From Cokeromyces recurvatus (Eukaryota > Mucoromycota > Mucoromycetes > Mucorales > Mucoraceae), in the NCBI RefSeq assembly GCF_025118155.1, contig NW_026251410.1:310001-374000 (forward strand): DNA of 64,000 nucleotides, in the 5' to 3' direction. Below, piece by piece: positions 58,926 to 64,000 of this stretch. Position 1 is the first letter of the stretch. Every line of letters begins with the position of its first letter. A program made the position numbers and the translations under genes. Below the pieces are notes generated by a model. That model saw nothing but the letters and a program-made list of their open reading frames with translations. It searched no databases and was not told the origin of the DNA.

Positions 58926-61900
58926 TTATATTTTTCCCACATTCAAATTTTTTTTTGTTGCTTGCTGTCTTGTTTTGAAATTTGTACTTTTATGAAGCCA
59001 TTGTGTAGGACCGTTATAATATTTACCGAGCAAATACTTTCCTTTAATTGTTAACTGAGCTTCATCATGTAAATGTTGAGTAGCCCTAGATAAGGCATGT
59101 GAGTTTATATAAGGTAATGAATTATCCTCGGTGGTGGGTGATTCATCATTATTTTGATTTATCTTTTTAGTCTTTCGAAGTCTGCAAATTAAATTTGATT
59201 CAGTGGACTAATTACCATATTCTATATGTGTTTTTATACTTACTTTGACCAAAGATGACTACTTTTTTTAGATCCACTTTCTGAGCTTACATCTTCAGAT
59301 CGAGCCGAATACAATGATACTGTATCTAATATATCTTCTAGTTCATCATTTCTGGAACTTTCTGAATTAGTGTCATATGATATGGGTTGGTGTCTCACGT
59401 CTGTTACATATGTGGGCGTGCTATAGATAGAAATACTTGATTCAATTGGTTTTGTATTTTCTCGTGGATGTCGTCGAAGGAGTTTTTCTTTAAGCAAAGC
59501 TGGACTATTATGTAATAACGCAGCTCTCATAAAGTCTAAATAAAAGGGACAAAAAAAGGGACAAAAAAAATTATTATCGATGGAGGAAATATAAGTAATT
59601 TTATGTTACCTCTCTTAATATTTGATACTAATTCGAACCATGACCATGTCTCATTTCTAAATTCTAACGTTGGTTGTTCAAAGGCAAAATCTCGCAAGTC
59701 TTCAAGGTTTTTTTCTTTTGGACCCTTATTTTTTTTTAATTATTATTATTATTATTATATATTTTTTTTTAAAATCATTTGAAAGCTTACTTGATAACTT
59801 AGACAATGTCTGGCTCCTGGTATCTTAACTAGAATAAATGTACGATTACTTGAAGCTCTCTTCTTCATAACAGATAAATCATCAATTATTCTATTTTTTG
59901 CTACTATTTTATATGCTGTAGTTTGCTTTTTGTTTTTCTTTAAACCTCGTGAATTAGAAGTAACTTCATCAGATGTTTCTTCTCTTTTGAAAGAATTGTT
60001 AACTGTACTACAACTTGTTGTATTATTAAGCTGTTGTAAATCATTTGATAGATTATTACTACTTTGTATAGAAAGTGAAGTGGAAGAATTCTGAGCTTCG
60101 GCCATTGATTTCACTGCATTGTTGTCTAATTTTTCACCATAACCTGACTGAAGTGAAACTAAAGAAGATGGTTGATCTATTGCAAGATCAAATTCTAAAA
60201 CTGTAGAAGCTGTAACTTCATGTTGCTTTTGTGTTTTTTCAGGAGGAAAAAGATAATATGCTAATTCTTTACCAAAACTATATGTCATCTGTAATCTTAA
60301 CGGATGTAAATTGATTTCTAAATGTTGTGTCACAGGGATACCTCCAACTGGTGCTAATGATACAAAATAGCAACGCAACATTTTATGTCTAGAGAAATCG
60401 TATGGCTTGTGTGAATCAACATAAGGTCCAAGGACATCCACAAAGACGGGTGACCGAGATAAATTTTTAACTTGGATTATATCCACCTCTAATGTATTGA
60501 TTGATGAATGATCCTCTTTACTAACAAAATCATATGTAAAATTATTCAGCATACATTCACAAAGTGGCCTTTCATTGTTAGTAAGCATTTCCCATTCAAT
60601 TTGTCGAGCACAAAAAACAAATTTGAGATTGGTTTTAGGTTCGTGGTAATCTTTTTTCTGATTGCTCTGCATCAATTTAATAGCTTCCATACCTAAATAA
60701 AGCTCTTCTAGGGTATCATACAATTCTAGACGAATTGTCTTGAATTCCTCTAGTTGTTGACTATCCAAAAGAGATCTATTTTGACAGTACTGATCACGGG
60801 CATATATTAAATGTCGTGCCTTTTGTTGCAAACCAATAATTTTTTCCGTAGCTTCAAACATGCTTGAGCGATCAGCAGCCATCATGATTTCGCGAAGACG
60901 AGCAAGACGCTCCTTTTTAGCAGGCTCCTTATATAACAAGAGATCTGTAGCAACTTGATAGATAGCATTATACTGTGCTGAATCAGCAATGAGTTTAAGT
61001 TTAGGAAAATTAAGCTGTACAGAATCACATCGGTCTTCAAATGGGTGAGCTTGTGAACATACATTAGAGTTTGCTTTAATTCTTAATGGGTTATACTTAT
61101 CATACTGTAATGTAGCTGCAATTTGATCGCCAATACGCTGAAATTTATCTGAGCTTTTGACATAGTTAATTAGCATCTCTGGAGGAATCCAAGCAAGCCA
61201 ATTATCACTTTCTTTAGCCCCATAATGATTATCTAGCAATAAATCTACGCTATCAAACTGTTCCTTTTTAGCAACAAAGAATTGAAGGTTATCAAGACTC
61301 ACAATTGTTCTGTGCTTCACGATTTCCATTTCAACATCTGGATCAGATTCATCAATGATATTAAAACCCTTGACTTGTGTTCTTTCATTGGCCACAAGCA
61401 CAATATTGTTTACATCACAATCACTCTGTAAGCTGATTTGTGGGTTGAGTAAGTCTATCAAATAACTACTCTTCATCACGTAATCATTTGGAATCGTCTT
61501 TAGCTGCATCAGTGGATTATTGACATTTTCACTAAGTGAAATATCTACCTCATCTTTTTGAGTGGTTGACTGTTGCTGCTCAGTTTCATTAGAGACATAA
61601 AATGTAGAACTTTGCTCTGCTAGCAGTTTATTGATTAATTCCTCTACTATCGAAGCATTCATATCGCCTTCGTTATCATCTAAAACAAATTGTTTATATT
61701 GGAAATCAATTGTATCAATTAAATCTCTCAAAAATTTAGCTGTACGTGATGTCATATAGTAAGCAAGTGCACGGCGATGATCTCGAAGATCCAAACCATG
61801 ATAGACAATATTTCGTATTGAATTATTCCATAATATTTGTGGATTATGGGCAATATAGCGTACTTTAAAATGCCCCATTAATTCTTCCCATTCTGTCAAT

Positions 61901-64000
61901 GAATCTTTACCAAAAATTGTAGATGTTGAATACATATCTGTCTTCTTAACAAAAGTCTTATTTTGTACAGTAAGTTCCTTTAAATATTCTTGAATCATAT
62001 GTCTTTTTTCATATAAGATTCTAGTTTTTTCCACAGTAGTATCAGACTATATATATTTATATATATATGTATATACATATTTAATTAAAATCAAAAAAAA
62101 AAAAAAAAAAAAATAGAAAAATAAATATAATTGAATACCATTTCTTTTAGATGTAATTTCTCTTTTTCTTCACTAGCTTGAAGTTGCTTTGTTTCAATAT
62201 TATGAAGACGGGTTTGATGTTTTCTAATTTGTATATCTATGCTGTTGCATCTATCTTGAAGCAAACTCATTTGCATCTCTCGCGTACCAATAGCAGTTCC
62301 AAGAATACAATTATGCGTTTTATCTAAATATCTGTTTCTGTATAAATCATCTCGATTAATTTGACGAAGATAATAGATACATGGTACAAATGCAAAAGGG
62401 AGGATTTGGATGGTCGGCAAAATATCTGGTGTAGTTACACCGATTTCTACAAAATCATCCAGATCTATCCAGTCTGCTGAATCTAAATCATTCTTGAGCT
62501 GACAATTTAAACCTTCCATCATTTTCAATCCACTATTTTCATGTAATAGATAATCATCTTCCATTGGAGTAGGGTTATTAACATTTTCTATTTCAACATT
62601 ACCAGTGTAACTTGCTTTTACTGCACGCAAATCTACACTTTTTAATTGAACTTCTGCTTCAGTGAATGGCCAGTTAGCTTTTAGACGTTTCTGATCCAAC
62701 TTATAATCTGAAACATTAACAATGACTCGTCTCTGATGAATATCCATACTAAAATTCTTTACAAACCCTTTTAGACCTACAGAATCACCTAATTCTTCTG
62801 CTATCGTCTCTTCGCTTACTACATTCTCATCTTTGATAAAATAACCTACAATCAGGGGACTTACAACGACTTTATATTTCATTGTACTCATATGTCGACC
62901 AAATTTTTGAGTAGGACGAGTGTCAGTTTTAGGGAAAAGTGATCCATCACGTAGCGGATAACTCATGGCACCACCAAATAATCGAAACCAGTTCACAAAA
63001 TGGTCGATAAATCCAGGTGATAAATGCATGGAGTTACCTGTTACGGGCCCTTGATCAGCATCATATGAGGATAATTTGATAATGCTCAAAGAGAAATGAA
63101 TAAAATCGGATCGAAAGCCCTTATATGCATCATAATCCTAAATAAGCAAAAAATTAGATTTTTTTTTTAATAAACAGATGAATGCGTATTTACCTTTTGA
63201 TGTACGTTCTGAGGCGTTTTATATTTAACTTTATAATGTGGTAAAAAATGTAACAGTCGCTCTTTATGTACTTCTCGCGCTTCTGGCATCACATCATTGT
63301 TCTCATCACATATTTCACAATCACACATACGTTCTAAATGGCATCCTAACCCCATTCGAATACCCCCAGATAATTTGAGCGCCATTTTTACAAAACGTGA
63401 TTTGTTACTGGATGAGTTTAAAGTAGAGCTAGATACAGAATGATGCACACTACGCATCTCCTGTTTACCTATTTGATTTACAGTCATAATATAAGGTGAA
63501 ATATATCCTCCTCGCAAAAGATCAGGCACACCAAATGCATAATCTTGACTAATAATTTGCATAAACTCTCCTTCTGGATTTTTGTGCCCTATTAACCAGA
63601 CAACATTATTTCGCCAAACTTTCGCAAGCCCAAAGCCCTTCTGGCTCATATCATACGGATCACGCGTGCCTTTCATTACTACTGCAAGATCACCACCACC
63701 AATAAATGAGATCTTTGTTTGTGTATGTATCAGCAACCTAATTTTATCCCAAAATCCAATCTTTTGTGAAGGATCTATAGGAGGCTTTGTGAATGTGTCC
63801 AGAACACGTGTTATATCTTGAATAGCAGGCTGATAAGGAACAGACCAGCAAATATAGGATAAAGCAGAATTGTGAACATCAATATTAACCACAGAAAAGA
63901 ATTTAAGTGGTGTACTAATACGCACAATATCCATTGAATAGTTATTTATAATAGGCACATGAATACAACGTGTGGCATCTTGATCTCCCATATCATCGCC
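58926..64000 (-). CDS. FMP27: FMP27/BLTP2-type bridge-like lipid transfer protein, N-terminal part outside window
   Basis: Six exons (64000-63194, 63137-62139, 62046-59791, 59724-59610, 59535-59244, 59181-58926) give 1574 residues of the C-terminal portion; the frame is open at the window edge. Typical landmarks are WDKIRLLIHTQTKISFIGGGDL, GLGCHLERMCDC, HLSPGFIDHFVNWFRLFGGAM, then a long helical segment with KERLARLREIMMAADRSSMF. Near the C-terminus are FEQPTLEFRNETWSWFELVS and LTIKGKYLLGKYYNGPTQWL. These match the FMP27/Hobbit/KIAA0100 family, very long rod proteins with a lipid groove at ER-plasma-membrane and other contacts. A poly-A stretch lies in the intron at 62094-62113. The ATG at 63991 is probably internal, not the start. 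Confidence 0.93.

Overview
This window looks like nuclear DNA from an early-diverging filamentous fungus, most likely Mucoromycota (Mucorales-like). I infer this from very AT-rich intergenic DNA full of long A and T runs, genes split by many 50-100 nt GT-AG introns, and encoded families such as a Delta12 fatty-acid desaturase, a Sec66 ER translocation subunit and FMP27. No species can be named from sequence alone. I recognise or partly characterise 18 protein-coding genes. Two are cut by the window edges: CCT5 on the left and an FMP27/BLTP2-type lipid-transfer protein on the right. I rebuilt exon structures by hand from splice signals and checked that the phases add up.

Layout. 1-6.5 kb: CCT5 and a giant Ser/Thr/Ala-rich type I membrane mucin resembling Msb2 sensors, both on minus. 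6.5-9.5 kb: non-coding, with a Tc1/mariner relic. 9.5-18.2 kb: four plus-strand genes (Rab11-like GTPase, phenol-hydroxylase-type FAD monooxygenase, Eaf7, Delta12 desaturase). 20.1-23.9 kb: tubulin cofactor E facing a glycosyltransferase that matches the N-terminal domain of plant arabinokinase. 27.4-30.4 kb: a GT8 glycosyltransferase, a transposase relic and a frameshifted GNAT acetyltransferase. 30.4-40.2 kb: about 10 kb with no intact gene, holding decayed genes, a two-copy dispersed repeat, a cluster of short inverted motifs and a candidate structured RNA. 40.2-46.7 kb: a SAM-domain kinesin-13, a neutral sphingomyelinase (Isc1-like) and an ankyrin protein. 47.5-48.4 kb: a rearranged Tc1 relic. 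48.8-64 kb: dense genes (histone-fold protein, Sec66, multipass membrane protein, KH-domain protein, HemK/Mtq1, a 77-aa protein, FMP27).

The genes are mostly housekeeping and do not form one pathway. Two loose themes are proteins of membranes and lipids (desaturase, sphingomyelinase, FMP27, Sec66, Rab11) and of tubulin folding or microtubule dynamics (CCT5, TBCE, kinesin-13). The most unusual signals are two gene-free, less AT-rich patches (about 19.44-19.83 kb and 36.62-36.97 kb) where many short complementary segments nest into coherent folds, as expected of structured non-coding RNAs. I could not assign either to a known family.
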